Below are positions 1 to 10,659 of a DNA stretch of 64,000 nt, one piece after another. The position numbers and the translations under genes were made by a program. The stretch is from Symbiodinium natans (taxonomy: Eukaryota; Sar; Dinophyceae; Suessiales; Symbiodiniaceae), in assembly GCA_905221605.1 (NCBI GenBank), contig CAJNDS010000062.1:62001-126000 (forward strand), in the 5' to 3' direction. The notes under the pieces were generated by a model. The model worked only from the letters and a program-made list of their open reading frames with translations, did no database searches and was not told the origin of the DNA. Positions within the stretch are counted from its first letter, which is position 1; each line of letters begins with the position of its first letter.

Positions 1-16
1 CTGAGTCTGAGTCTAG

Positions 17-511
17 GACATGACCATCGGTGGCTCAGCTGCCGGTCGTATCACCATGGAGCTCCGCTCAGATGTGGCCCCGAAGACCGCCGAGAACTTC
101 CGCGCTCTGTGCACGGGCGAGAAGGGCACGGGAAAGTCGGGAAAACCTCTTCATTTCAAGGGCAGCGCGTTCCACCGCGTGATCCCGGACTTCATGTGCC
201 AGGGTGGCGATTTCACAGCTGGCAACGGGACTGGCGGCGAGTCCATCTATGGCTCTAAATTCGCTGATGAGAACTTCACCCTGAAGCACACGGGCCCTGG
301 CATCTTGTCCATGGCCAATGCTGGTCCCAATACCAATGGCTCGCAGTTCTTCTTGTGCACAGTGAAGACGCAGTGGTTGGACGGCAAGCACGTGGTCTTT
401 GGCAGCGTGACGGAGGGTTTTGACGTCGTGAAGAAGATCGAGCAAGTGGGATCCCAGTCCGGCAAGACCGCCAAGCCTGTCGTCATCGCCGACTGCGGGC
501 AGTTGGCATAG
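17..511 (+). CDS. Cyclophilin (peptidyl-prolyl isomerase), 3' exon, partial at 5' end
   Basis: Single-domain cyclophilin that catalyses cis-trans isomerisation of X-Pro bonds; probably cytosolic, since no organelle signal is visible, but the N-terminus is missing. Visible family motifs: [31 protein letters not shown] (with the catalytic Arg), [26 protein letters not shown] and the drug-pocket Trp in [10 protein letters not shown]. The protein ends [10 protein letters not shown], stop at 509-511. The insertion [16 protein letters not shown] is of the type seen in plant and algal CypA-like proteins. The first Met (position 20) is probably not the start: the preceding bases read tctag|GACATGACC, an intron acceptor followed by codons DMTIGG, which normally follow VFF within a cyclophilin. 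The true start therefore lies upstream of this window. Confidence 0.95.
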   Translation, partial: DMTIGGSAAGRITMELRSDVAPKTAENFRALCTGEKGTGKSGKPLHFKGSAFHRVIPDFMCQGGDFTAGNGTGGESIYGSKFADENFTLKHTGPGILSMANAGPNTNGSQFFLCTVKTQWLDGKHVVFGSVTEGFDVVKKIEQVGSQSGKTAKPVVIADCGQLA

Positions 512-2740
512 AAACTCTTGAGCAAACTGTTGTCAAGCAGATGTGGCCCAGAAGTGGATCGCTCTAGTTTTGTCGCTGTTTGATGGCTTCTCAACTTGAC
601 GCAGTTGAAAAGGCGTCCCGTCAGCTCTTCTGACCTGGCTTTGTGACAGTGCAGGTGAAGGTGAGGTATCGAGGATGGTAGCGAGTGGGTGCTCCCAAAT
701 GCGAGGCTGCTCATCCGCAGCGGGTGCCACTAAATGACATGGGGGTGATCTCCTTGGATCTCCTCAGAAGCATGATAAGCAGCTGCCCTGAGCCCATAAG
801 ACGTCTGCTGCCCGTCGAGGTCATGCCTGGAAGCAGACGTGTGGACCCCTCTGGGCATGTGCTGGTCTTAGCATGGCACAGCGGCCACGTTCTTGGCCAG
901 ACGTTGGATTCTCAAGGGATTGCAAACACCTCACGCGCAAGCTTTGGAAGCAAGGTCCTGCAGTAGAAGCGGAAAATCTGCAGGATAAATTTGGGCGCCT
1001 CGAATCATTCTCACGATCACAGCACGTAGCGTAGCTGCTGAGTTCAGCGAGGTACTCATCGATCAGTCTGTGTGTGGAATCAGGCATGGCGACCTTCGCA
1101 GGAAGCGCATGAGCGCGCTCAGAATGCCCCGGCTGCAGCCGCATTAGAGGCCGACGACGCTACATGCCCTCAATTGTGGATGGAGTGGAAGTCCTGAGAC
1201 ATGCAAAGCTGCAAAACTTTCGGAGTCCAATGAAACCATAGATTCTGTCGATTTTGTTTCTTCTCTTTTCGTTCAGGCTGCGCGTGTGGCGCCAACAAGT
1301 AAACAGGCGACTGGATGCCATTCAGAGTCGCCTTGGAGCCACTATTTTTCATGAGAGATGATTACCTGCCAGGGCGCCTTTGTCGGCTGGAAATCAAACT
1401 GAGGACAGTCCTGCCCAATGCTTGTGTCCGACATCGCGAGTCGTTTGGTGCAGGTAGATTACAAAGCGGACCAGTACCATCAGCTGAGCTGTGTAAGAGG
1501 CTGTATGTTCACGCTTGACACCGAACCAAAGCAAACGAGCCAAAGCAAAAGCAATAACAATCAGTCCAATTGCACCAGGTTACAGTCGCTTCAGCTCCTC
1601 AAAGCCTTTAGACTGTCGAGCCAGAGCTCACCTTGCGCGAAGTGCCAGGACAGCGAGTCTGAGCTCCGACATGTACAAAGCATGGTGCTGAAGCGCCCTG
1701 AACTCTGCCTGGCTGCAAAGTACAGATTGGCAATTGAACATGACCTCGAATGCGCTAGCCAACAAAGGCAAGGAGTATATATGAGTGCATACTTGACAGT
1801 GAGGGGTATTGAGTATTGTTCAGCTGCGTTATTGAACAGAAGGTTGGCTAGTGCTCCAGAGACCAACCCGCATTGAAATGCTCATATTGACACACGAGCT
1901 GTGTCCTGACATGACCTGCGGCTCTCCTTGGAAGCGCTTTCGAAGCCCAATTGCAGACGTGAGACCGCGCTCAGAAGGCTCGAAGCTGGTTAAGTTAGAC
2001 TCTGTCAGAGCTGATGCAGGATGCTCTTAAGTCTAAGTAGACTCCGACTGGATGCCCTGATGCTGTTAAGCCTAAAGAAGCGACTCAGCGTCCCAGCCTC
2101 GAAACGCAGCCCACCCCAGCACTCTCTAGCCAATAGCGGTCACTAGCTGTTGAGATGATCGGAGAAGCCCAAGATTCATGTGTCGGCTCCCAAAGTCCTT
2201 GAACTGCACGTTGACAGGCCAGTTTGTTTTTTGGGGTGGCTTTCAATCATGTTGCTGTGACCGTGCGGCATCCAAACCGCCTCAGGCAGATTTCCAGTTG
2301 AGTTGCAACCATGGGCAGGGGCCTCAGCTGTCCTTCCTCCTGCAAAAGCCGATCGAAAGAGACGGCCAGAGAGGAGAGGAGTGCACGCGGGAGGAGAAAG
2401 AAAGAAATGAAGAAATAGCGAACGAAAGAGCTACATTGTGAACAGCAGAAAGAGCACAAATATGTGAACAAGAAAAGCAGAAAGAAATACACCAAAGACA
2501 TGAAGACATAACACAAGAATTGTCGAAACAAAAAGCCTGAAGAACGACAGGAATACATAAGTACAACAGAACGAGCGAAAGACATGCATGCATACCTAAA
2601 TGACTAAGTAAAGCTGTAAAGAAATGGTGAAAATAATACCTCAATTTCCAAATTGCGGGCCACATCAAAGCAGAAAGAAGGGGCACGCAGCTCGCGCAGG
2701 GCTTCGGCCTTGAATCTCCACAAGCAAAGAAAGCGAAAGA
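512..2740. other. Intergenic, no supported gene
   Basis: Downstream flank of the cyclophilin. Open frames here are short, have no family motif and show no paired splice sites that extend them. No tRNA or other RNA gene was seen. From about 2330 the sequence becomes purine-rich and leads into the AAG array. Confidence 0.5.
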
Positions 2741-2746
2741 AAGAGA

Positions 2747-2872
2747 GAAGAAGAAGAAGAAGAAGAAGAAGAAGAAGAAGAAGAAGAAGAAGAAGAAGAA
2801 GAAGAAGAAGAAGAAGAAGAAGAAGAAGAAGAAGAAGAAGAAGAAGAAGAAGAAGAAGAAGAAGAAGAAGAG
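2747..2872. repeat. AAG/GAA trinucleotide microsatellite
   Basis: About 42 almost perfect AAG units. They create artificial long frames of poly-Arg, poly-Lys/Glu or poly-Ser/Leu/Phe depending on strand and frame; none of these should be read as a protein. Confidence 0.97.
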
Positions 2873-2935
2873 AGAGCGAGAAAGAGAGAGAGTGAGAGAG
2901 CGAGAGAGCGCGCGAGCGAGCGAGAGCGAGAGCTC
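2873..2935. repeat. GA/CGAG dinucleotide-rich tract
   Basis: Continuation of the AAG array into GAGA and GCGAGCGAGA units; low complexity. Confidence 0.9.
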
Positions 2936-4110
2936 CAGCATGCAAGCAAGAGAGACCTCGGCTCCTGTCCACTGGTTTCACTCGGTCCTTGTTCTGAAAC
3001 AGGGGCGGGCAAGCCTGTTCCGGGTGTTCGCCCCCAGAAAGAAGAAAAGAAAGAAAGAACGACAGAGAGAACCGGCCATCGCCTCCCGAGCGCTTAGGCA
3101 TTGAGTGTGGGTGGGGCATGACACAGTCATGACACTTGGTATGGCGCTTGAGTACGGTTTGGCTTCCTTAAGACAAGCGACACCGGCAGAGCAGGTTGTT
3201 ATCTTTTGAGGGTTTGTCACGAGGAGAGGGGGATTGTTTAGCGCACATGGGGGGTTCTCCAGAGTCCTCTCTCGGGTTCCAACAGGTTGGAGCACTTTCC
3301 TAGGCCATCATGTCAAAATATTCAGAGGTTCCTTGTGATCGCAGCAAGTGGCTCCCGCCATTGTAAAGAGTTTGTCTGTCTACGCATCTTTCCCATGCGC
3401 ACGCTCAGGCAAGAATCAGCACAGCAAGGATATGCTCCACCTGCGGTCTGGAGCCTCACGGACCACACGTTGCACATTCCAGTCTGATTGTCAACACTTC
3501 AGGCCAACAGAATGGGCGCAGGATGGACGGGGTTTCAAGGTTGGGCGACAGATGCATTTGTGTGCTCGAGTTGCTGCATGCAACATGCGGCCAAAGGCCA
3601 CGAGGTGGACTCCGTTTTCCAAGTTGCCTTTGAATTGTCCTTGGCCTGAGTTCACCGTGCATCCTTTGCAGCTTTAGTCGAGCGCCGATCACATCTAGCA
3701 GACGCATCAGGTTGCTCCTTGTCTTTGCAGCCATTCGACAAACCTGCCAGGAGCTTTTGCTTTTTTAGTTCCAGATCGGGCTCGAAGTTGCTTTCATGCA
3801 CCGTCAGTTCAAGGTCGCGACACGTGATGGGTCCGTATTCGAGATTACCTACATCCTGAAGTGACCCGAGCGGCAGTAAATTCTTCAAGCATGTGTCAAC
3901 AAGACATCCCCTAATTCAGGCTTTGTAAGCCTTTAAGCCTATAGCTCAGGTACATCAAGCGATATGGCAAACATCCGGTACATGGGGGCAAGCTCGAAGT
4001 TAAAGAGCTTATACCGCTGCGAGGGCCTCGGAACCGCTTGCTGTCAGGAGGGGATCAAAAACACTTTCTAGCTTTAACGTCAGCTAAAGTATTCCTCAAA
4101 GCCATTAAGA
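2936..4110. other. Intergenic, no supported gene
   Basis: Mixed-composition DNA between two microsatellite clusters. Several short open frames on both strands overlap each other; none has a recognisable motif. Confidence 0.45.
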
Positions 4111-4113
4111 AGT

Positions 4114-4115
4114 GG

Positions 4116-4155
<40 letters not shown>

Positions 4156-4250
4156 GAAAGAGAGAGAGAAAGAGAGAGGGAAAGAGAAAGATAAGAGAAA
4201 GCGAAAGAGAAAGAGAAAGATCAAGGGAAAGAGAGAGGGTTCCCCCCTGG
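4114..4250. repeat. GA-rich microsatellite
   Basis: Long run of GAGAGA with interspersed AAAGAGA and GGAAAGA units. Apparent Arg/Glu and Ser/Leu frames are artefacts. Confidence 0.95.
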
Positions 4251-4363
4251 GCTATGTGCGCAGAACCGAACGCCCGGCACGCGGGTTTGCGGGCAACCCC
4301 TGGCCCCCACACCCTGCAGAAGAGCGCTCGAGCCGCAAGCCACTGTCCAGGGGACAACTGAAA

Positions 4364-4365
4364 GT

Positions 4366-4397
<32 letters not shown>

Positions 4398-4466
4398 GGA
4401 GAGAGAATAGAAGAAGAAGAAGAAGGAGAAGAAGAAGAAGAAGAGGAAGAAGAAGAAGAAGAGAAG
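4364..4466. repeat. GA tract followed by AAG tract
   Basis: About 44 bp of GAGA followed by about 55 bp of AAG/GAA units. This is the second GA-then-AAG cluster within 2 kb. Confidence 0.95.
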
Positions 4467-4750
4467 GTCCCAACCTGTACTTGCCCGAGTTGCCACATCT
4501 AAGCCTTCTAGTGCGTCAATATGAGCGAAGAGCAGAGTGGGCGGAGCTGCCAAGAAGCAGTGAAACCCAACCTTTACAAACCCAAGATGTTTGGTTCATT
4601 TCCTTATTTGTGTTCCTTTGTTGAAAGATTTCCACCAAGCAGCTTGCCCCAGTGGTTCTCGCAAACATGGGACTCGCACGCCCTTTGGGGCGGCTGCCGC
4701 CAAGAGAAGAGTGCGGAGAGAGACAGAGAGGGAGAGACCTCGGTAGTCTC

Positions 4751-4850
4751 ATACACACACACACACCAATAACTCGCTTGAGCAACGGAAAAAAAGATAG
4801 AAAGATAGAGAGATAGAGACATACAGAGATAGAGAGATAGAGAGATGAGA
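4751..4850. repeat. Short CA and GATA-type simple repeats
   Basis: A short ACACAC run near 4751-4766, then AGATAGAGAGATAGAGAC units to about 4850. Confidence 0.8.
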
Positions 4851-4979
4851 GTGAGTGTGAGTGGTGGGGGTTTTGCTAGGCGGGTTGAGAAACGGGGTGA
4901 GAGCGTAGGAGAGGGGGTATTGAGTGTGAGGTCTGGGGTCAGCGTCTGCTTGCCCCCCTCCTGCTCCCCCTGCCCCTGT

Positions 4980-5390
4980 CCCTGTGGCGGTTGGGAGGTT
5001 TGAGGTTAGGGTTTAGGGTTTGAGGTGTAGGGTTTCGGTTTTGAGGTGTAGGGTCCAGGATCTAGGGGTCTCCTCCCTGAGGTGTGGTTGGGGGTTGGAG
5101 TTAGGGTTTAGGGTTTAATGTTTAGGGTTTAAGGTCTAGGGGTTTACGTTTAGGGTTTACGGTTTAAGGTTTAGGATTTAGGGGAGGGGGGTTTAGGGTT
5201 TACAGGCGGGAGGCGGGGAGGATACAGGGGGGGGAATACCATGGGAGCGAACTGAGAGGGCGGGTCCCAGATTGGGCCTTAGTTTGGGGGCTGCACTCAG
5301 TTTAGGGTTAGAGAGTGTTATTGGTTTTGCACTGCTTCTGGTCCCAGTGGAATTAGGGATTAATTTCTGTTTAGGATTGAGGGTTTGAGA
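4980..5390. repeat. Degenerate telomere-type repeat block (TTTAGGG-like)
   Basis: Many exact or near copies of TTTAGGG, mixed with GGTTTGAGG and GGTGTAGGG variants, all G-rich on the + strand. TTTAGGG is the plant-type telomere unit and has been described in dinoflagellates. The block is internal and degraded, so it is read as an interstitial telomere-like sequence, not a chromosome end. Confidence 0.8.
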
Positions 5391-5810
5391 GTTTTCTCAA
5401 TCCTTTCCCCCCTCCCACCCCTACCACGGCCGTACCACAAGTCAACCAACAACGTGCAGCAACATTAAAACGACTGTGCAACGTTTTTAGGCAAACAGTT
5501 TTCGATTTCCGTGGACCCATTTTGCCGCTTACTACACCATTGCACTTTTCTTGCTTGGCCTTCGGATGTTCTGTTGTTCCCATCCTGCCAACGTATCTCA
5601 GATCAGCAGTGGTTTCGGTACTGTTCTCATGCATTTGTATGGTCCAAGATTTTACAGTACCTTGCCTGAAGCGTGCTTGGGCCCATCCTGTGAATACAGA
5701 TTTGGCCAGGCACTTTCACAAGAACGCACAAGGCAACCTACACTGCCCTGTGACGTTCAAGGCGCAGACGTGCCAGATGGTTAGCAAGGTAGCGTTCTTA
5801 GCGCATGTAC
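5391..5810. other. Intergenic, no supported gene
   Basis: A 115-codon + strand frame (5522-5869) covers most of this stretch, but it has no motif and runs into AT-rich simple sequence, so it is not called. Confidence 0.4.
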
Positions 5811-5890
5811 GTATACATCTATATGTCTCTCTATATGTATATACATATGTACATGCTACCCCCCCATAGACCTACCTCTTTTCGACTTTC
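5811..5890. repeat. G-run/AT-rich repeat family, copy A (C-run orientation)
   Basis: AT-rich tract (tatacatctatatg...) followed by CTACCCCCCCATAGACCTACC and a T-rich end. It is nearly the reverse complement of the block at 7486-7540 and related to 8853-8935. Confidence 0.65.
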
Positions 5891-5926
5891 TGCACGTACC
5901 GGCCTCGACGTGAAGGTCTCTTTGTG

Positions 5927-6035
5927 GAAACATCGGTTTTGCCGATGTTTCTGAAAGCCTGCCTTCGAAAAACATTGGTTTTACCGATGTTTTTCGAAGC
6001 CCACCCTCGAAAAACATCGGTAAAACCAATGTTTT
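5927..6035. repeat. Array of three related hairpins, about 41-bp period
   Basis: Hairpin 1 pairs GAAACATCGG (5927-5936) with CCGATGTTTC (5942-5951). Hairpin 2 pairs TTCGAAAAACATTGGT (5964-5979) with ACCGATGTTTTTCGAA (5983-5998), with one G-T pair. Hairpin 3 pairs AAAACATCGGT (6011-6021) with ACCAATGTTTT (6025-6035). The arms are variants of one sequence, AAACATYGGT. Function unknown. Confidence 0.85.
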
Positions 6036-6094
6036 GTGAACCCTTGCTCCGAAAACGTCGCAAAAACAAATAGAAACCATAAAAGGGTTTCAAG

Positions 6095-7085
6095 GTTCAG
6101 CATGTAAGCGTAAACCCATAACCTTTAACCCTATGGGGTTCAGGTTTAGGGGTTTAGGCTCTAAGATTTAGGCATTTAAATTCAACCTAAGCCTATAGAG
6201 TTTAATCTTAAGGGACCTAAACACTTGACCTTTAAGCCCTAGAAGCTATAGGGGTAAGGTTTAAAGGTTTAAACCTTAAGGGTCCCAAACGCTTAACCTT
6301 TAAACCCTATAGGCTATAGGGTTAAGGTTTAAAGGCTTAGGGTTTAAGATTTAGGCATTAAACCCAAGCCCATAGGGTTTTTAAGGTTTAGGCATTGAAA
6401 CCTCAACCCTGAGCCCTTTACGGTCAGAACCCTGAAGCCCGGAAGGGCTCTAAAACGTTAAAACGTTTTAACCCAATAGGCGCTGAAGGCAGACAGTAGG
6501 TGTTTTTTAACCTTTAAGCTCTATAGGGTCAAACGGCTTAGGGCTTTTCAGGGTTTATCTCTAAAGCCCTGAGGGTTAAAGGTTTAAATGCCCAAGCCTG
6601 AGGCTTAAATTCCTAACCCTTATGCGGTTAAACCTAAGGTCTGGGCATTTATATCTTCAGCGTCTGTAAGGTTAAAACGATTGAACCTTGATTGAACCTG
6701 TAAACCTTAACCCTATAGCCAATAGGGTTTAAAGGTTAAGCGTTTAGGCCCGTTAAGGTTAAACTCTATGGGCTCACGTTTAAAACCTAAACCTTGAAAC
6801 CTTTTAGGCCCCTTAAGGTTTAAACTCTATGGGTTTACTTCTTAAAACCTAAACCTTAAACAGGGCTTGAAGGTCAAGTGTTTAGGCCCCTATAGGTTAA
6901 AATGTCTAAGTCTTAAGGCCTAAATCTTTCAACTTTAACCCGATTTAAGCCTTAAACCCTGTAGGGTTTAAAGTTCCAATGTTTCGGTTGAACTGACGGC
7001 TTAGGTTCAAATGCCTGTATAAATCTTAAACCCTAAGCCGTTAAAATGCATAAATCTTGGAATAGGGTCTGACCCTACTTCTTAG
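6095..7085. repeat. Large degenerate TTTAGGG/CCCTAAA block, both orientations
   Basis: About 1 kb made almost wholly of decayed telomere-like units in both orientations (GGGTTTAAGG, CCTTAAACCC, ACCCTATAGG). It has many local palindromes such as TTTAAAGGTTTAAACCTT. There is no coding potential. Unlike 4980-5390, the strand of the unit alternates repeatedly. Confidence 0.8.
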
Positions 7086-7485
7086 TCGAATAAGGTGTTT
7101 TGAAATCTGAACCTTATGTGAGACGGGTTTATGAGCTGTGTACTTGTAAGTCTTGAGGATAGTTTATACGTGAGTCTTGTCTTTGAGAAATTATATATCT
7201 TTTTGGGGGTCCTTTGGGAATCATGAGATGAAAACCCACATACTTGCCAGTAAGTCGGGCTTTTGGAAGGCCCAGAACCCGGAACATGTACCTCCTAGCC
7301 TTATACGAGTTTACGGGTGGTAAGGTTTTCCGATCTTTGCTGTGACTGTGTTTGTAAACAGGGGCTGCGGCTGTGTTTATGTACAGCGGCTGTGTTTATA
7401 GACGAGGCTGTACGATATCAGGCTACTGTACCAAGACTCAAAGAGTGGGGGGAGGGGGGAGGTAATGCACACACATCAACAAAAA

Positions 7486-7602
7486 CGAAAAAAGGTAGGT
7501 CCATGGGGGGGGGGGGGTACCATATGTATATCTATACATATATATATATGTTTATGTATATGTCGCAACCCCCCATTGATCCACCGTTTTGTGTTGTTTT
7601 TC
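7486..7602. repeat. G-run/AT-rich repeat family, copy B, with inverted ends
   Basis: GGTAGGTCCATGGGGGG, then an AT-rich core of TATACATATATA units, then CCCCCCATTGATCCACC. The two ends are imperfect inverted repeats, giving a compact element of about 110 bp resembling a miniature inverted-repeat element. No target-site duplication was confirmed. Confidence 0.6.
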
Positions 7603-8850
7603 GTTCTGTGTTCTTTGGATCAGGTTTTGATCAGGCACGATTGTGGAGTCTGTCGTCCACGAGTGCAGGGTTTAGGACCTAGCTCTTGAGAAAAGAAGGT
7701 TAAAAACACAAATTTGATATTCTTGGAACGAAGATTGAAGATTGAAGATCCCACAGATTTGCTTCTGGAAGCTTCGGTCTCAACAAAGATCGCATATGTT
7801 GTTTTGAACCTGTTGCGAACTTTTTCTCACCAAATCTTGACGTTCTTTGAGTTGTTTGCACTTTCCCGTTCTCCAGTGCTTGCGTTTTGCTGATTTCCTG
7901 TTTTTCCTGGGAGGTCTCCCGGAGATGAGGACAGTCTCCGAAAAAGATGGAAGCCATAGAAAACAGAAGGTGTTTGCCGATGTTGGAACGTTCTCAAAAC
8001 ATTGGTTTCGTTACGGGTCCCTTGAGTGGGTTTACGGTTTGGGGTTTAGGGTTTTCCACTGTAGAACTTTCAGAACCTTCAAAGCTCTTGGTTTTGTGGG
8101 CCCCGGGACATGGTCCTTTCTGTGTTGGATTCTTGGGATATGTTTCCTGAGCGGAAAGCGCGTCAAAGAAGCAAACCAAATTTCGGACAATGCAGCAAGT
8201 CTAGAGAGCATCGCTATGTGTTTTCGTGCAGTTTTTGCGAAGGCTGGGGCCAAGATCCCCTTTAACGCAGTATGTGTTGACAGGCCACGGAGTTCTGATT
8301 TAAGTCTAATGGTTTGCATCCACCCAAAGGACCTGAGAATCGTGAATTTTTTTATCTAATATAACAGACTTGGGTGAGTTCATAAACGTGGATGTGTTAT
8401 TTCACAAGTTCTGTTTTTTGTTCGTATTCATGGAAATTCCAAAAACGCATAATATGCCTGCTGTGTTTCACTTGTAAAACACAACATATTCTTTTTTTGC
8501 AGAAACAGAACTTCTAGAAGCACATTTTTGCAAGTTGGCGTTAACTCCCCTCCATTCCTTTGGTTAACATAATTGGAAAGATCTATTGCTCAGGCGAAGC
8601 TGTGTTTTTTTGACTAACGGCTGGGGGAAATGATGAGAATGAAGGACAGCTATTGGGACGACCGATGGGCTGAATGAGCTTCGGTACTCGAGACGAAGGC
8701 ACCTTCAAACTTCCCGCTCTAACTCATGATGCCCAAACTGCTCTTTGTGAAGCCGAAGTAAGTTGTGAATTGCCTTTTGACTATAAACTTCTTTCAGGTC
8801 GTCGGCCCCTGGTTATAGTTGTGTCCCGCCACAACCTCAAATAGCAGCAT
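7603..8850. other. Intergenic, no supported gene
   Basis: Contains a 170-codon + strand frame (7847-8359) rich in Phe and Gly without a family motif or splice partners, plus a half-hairpin related to the array at 5927-6035 (CCGATGTT ... AAACATTGG near 7977-8006). Not called as a gene. Confidence 0.4.
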
Positions 8851-8852
8851 CC

Positions 8853-8935
8853 AGGGAGGGGGGGTAGCATATATATCTGTATAGCATGGTAGCCCGACCG
8901 TCCCCCAAAGATCCATGGTTTTTTAAACCTTGTCC
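8853..8935. repeat. G-run/AT-rich repeat family, copy C
   Basis: GGGGGGGTAGCATATATATC, then a short AT core, then CCCCCAAAGATCCATGG. Same order of parts as copies A and B: G or C run, AT-rich core, GATCCA-type end. Confidence 0.55.
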
Positions 8936-9560
8936 AAGCCATCTAAACCATCTGCCGGATATGCTCACAACAATGCGTCCAAAAAGTTCTCTACCAAACA
9001 ACAGCCGGTCACTTGGGATGCAGATGTTTTCACGCTTGTTACTTACTTTTCGATGTGATTACCGGCCAGTTTTTGAGATCAAGACCCCTCACAGGCATTA
9101 CTACAGTTGTTGGCTCGTATAACATGTCCTTTACAATGTGATTTACATACGCTTCAACCCCAGAAAGCTCTTGAGCTCGCCTTCCATTTCCGTCTTGAGC
9201 ATCTTGAGTATATTGAAGATTGAAGAGTGTCAAGAAACTCTTGGGCCACCCTTTCGATTCCAATGGTCTCATCTTCAAACTGAAGACGCTCAAGACGCTC
9301 AGGATGGCATCGAAGGTATAGCTCAGGAGTTTTTCTGAGGCCCTTCAATCTTCCGCCTTCGGGCTCCCGACTTGAAACTCAGGACGCTCCATTCGGAAAA
9401 TTGAAAAGACAACCCCTAGCTTTCCCGGCACTCTTCAATTTGTCCACAGCTATAAGAGCAACCTTTCTTCACAAAGAAATATATACACACATATACATAT
9501 ATTCACATTCATGTAGAGACACCGAATTTGTTTAACATGACGGTGCTGTGGATTGATTCG
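8936..9560. other. No gene; local CTTGA/GACGCTC direct repeats
   Basis: Between 9160 and 9340 short words (CTTGAGCATCTTGAG, TTGAAGATTGAAGAG, GACGCTCAAGACGCTCAGG) recur in direct orientation. A short AT/CA tract lies near 9480-9510. No coding evidence. Confidence 0.4.
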
Positions 9561-9563
9561 GCC

Positions 9564-9810
9564 AGGTGCTGGGCAACAACACCCCAGTGTGTGCGAACAT
9601 TGCGTTCGGGCCGGAGCTGACGGGTCGAGTTGTCCCACCCCATCTGTCCCGTCCGTGCCCAGCCCTTCTTGGCGTTTATGTGTGGATCTGTGTTGTGTTC
9701 ATCTGAAGCCTAGGTCCGGACACGTCTACTGCTTAGAGGCGGTGTTGGAGCTCAACAAGAAGAACAAGAACTGGTCCGGATCTCTTCATTTGGGGGTTAT
9801 CTGGCAGGTG
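9564..9810 (+). CDS. Two exons, possible Neuralized-like (NHR) domain, partial
   Basis: Exon 1 follows an acceptor near 9564 and reads VLGNNTPVCANIAFGPELTG. Exon 2 begins after cctag at about 9710 and reads SGHVYCLEAVLELNK and KNWSGSLHLGVIWQ, ending at a GT donor near 9811. The pattern LEAV(x)n-W-S-G-S-L-x-L-G-V resembles the core strand pair of Neuralized homology repeats, protein-interaction domains often found in ubiquitin ligases. The remainder of the domain was not found, so the family call is tentative, though the coding status looks good. It may belong with the exons at 10640-11345. Confidence 0.35.
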
Positions 9811-10640
9811 TCAAGTGGTAGCGGCCTTTACTCTATCCAAACTTCTTGGGACGAAGACTTCACGTTTCACAGTCTGAGCTCGTGAGGTTTAGGACGGGGT
9901 TTCAGATAGCCAGCGGGTTTCTGGCTAGCCAGTGTCTCCTCCAAGGGTTTTGAGTTTGCATTGGTTTGAGGTTTGTCAGCATCTCCTTTGGGGCTAGGGC
10001 TTGCTTCCCACCATGGCGTTGAGGGTTTTTAGGTTCCGGGCCTCGGGGCTTCAATGGCTTTAAGGGTCCAGGATTGTGCGAGCTTATTGGGTGTGCATGT
10101 CTGCTTCGGGGTTTAGAGGGATCATCTTAGGATCAGGGCTTTTAACGTTCAGGGCTTCGAGGCAACATCGTTGACACTTTCACGGAGATGTAGGGCTAAG
10201 GTCCGCCCCTGAAAGGAGATGTTGCGAAGCGGTGCTTGTCTGGAAGCCAGCGCCGAATCCCACCGAACTTGGAACCGAAATGCCCCTTGCCCCCTTTGCC
10301 CCCCCCAGCCCCCACCCACCCCAACCGACACGTGGTCCTGAAACCGGCCCTGCGCGATCCGAAGCTGGCTAGGCCTCTTCCGACATGCTACCCCGCTTCC
10401 ACATGCAGTGCAAGTGTGATCGAACTTGCTTTCCAGCATCCTCTGTCATCCGACGGTTCACTAAGGAACGATCTGATGACTGGGCAGCCCTTCAAGTGGA
10501 CAGACATAGCGCCTTGAATGGCAGAACTTGAGATGATGCTTGTGTTGCAAGAATCCACCCTTGCAAACCTCAGGTGATGCTTCAAGACCCCGACAAGATC
10601 GAGGCTGGCTGGTTTTTTTGTTGCATGGGGAACGAACGGC
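9811..10640. other. Intron or intergenic; no clear exon
   Basis: Contains degenerate GGGTTTAGG-like words (9890-10140) and a C-rich stretch near 10280-10325. Short overlapping frames only. Confidence 0.4.
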
Positions 10641-10659
10641 ACTGATGGCTTGACGACGC

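Noticed and set aside
20-511. Met at position 20 as the cyclophilin start
   Set aside because: Preceding bases form an intron acceptor and the codon before it continues the conserved family sequence, so the Met is internal.
2324-3119. Long poly-Phe, poly-Leu, poly-Ser and poly-Arg frames
   Set aside because: Produced entirely by the AAG/GA microsatellites; no unique coding sequence.
5927-6035. CRISPR array
   Set aside because: The repeats are palindromic variants with very short spacers in a eukaryotic genome, and no cas-like gene is present.
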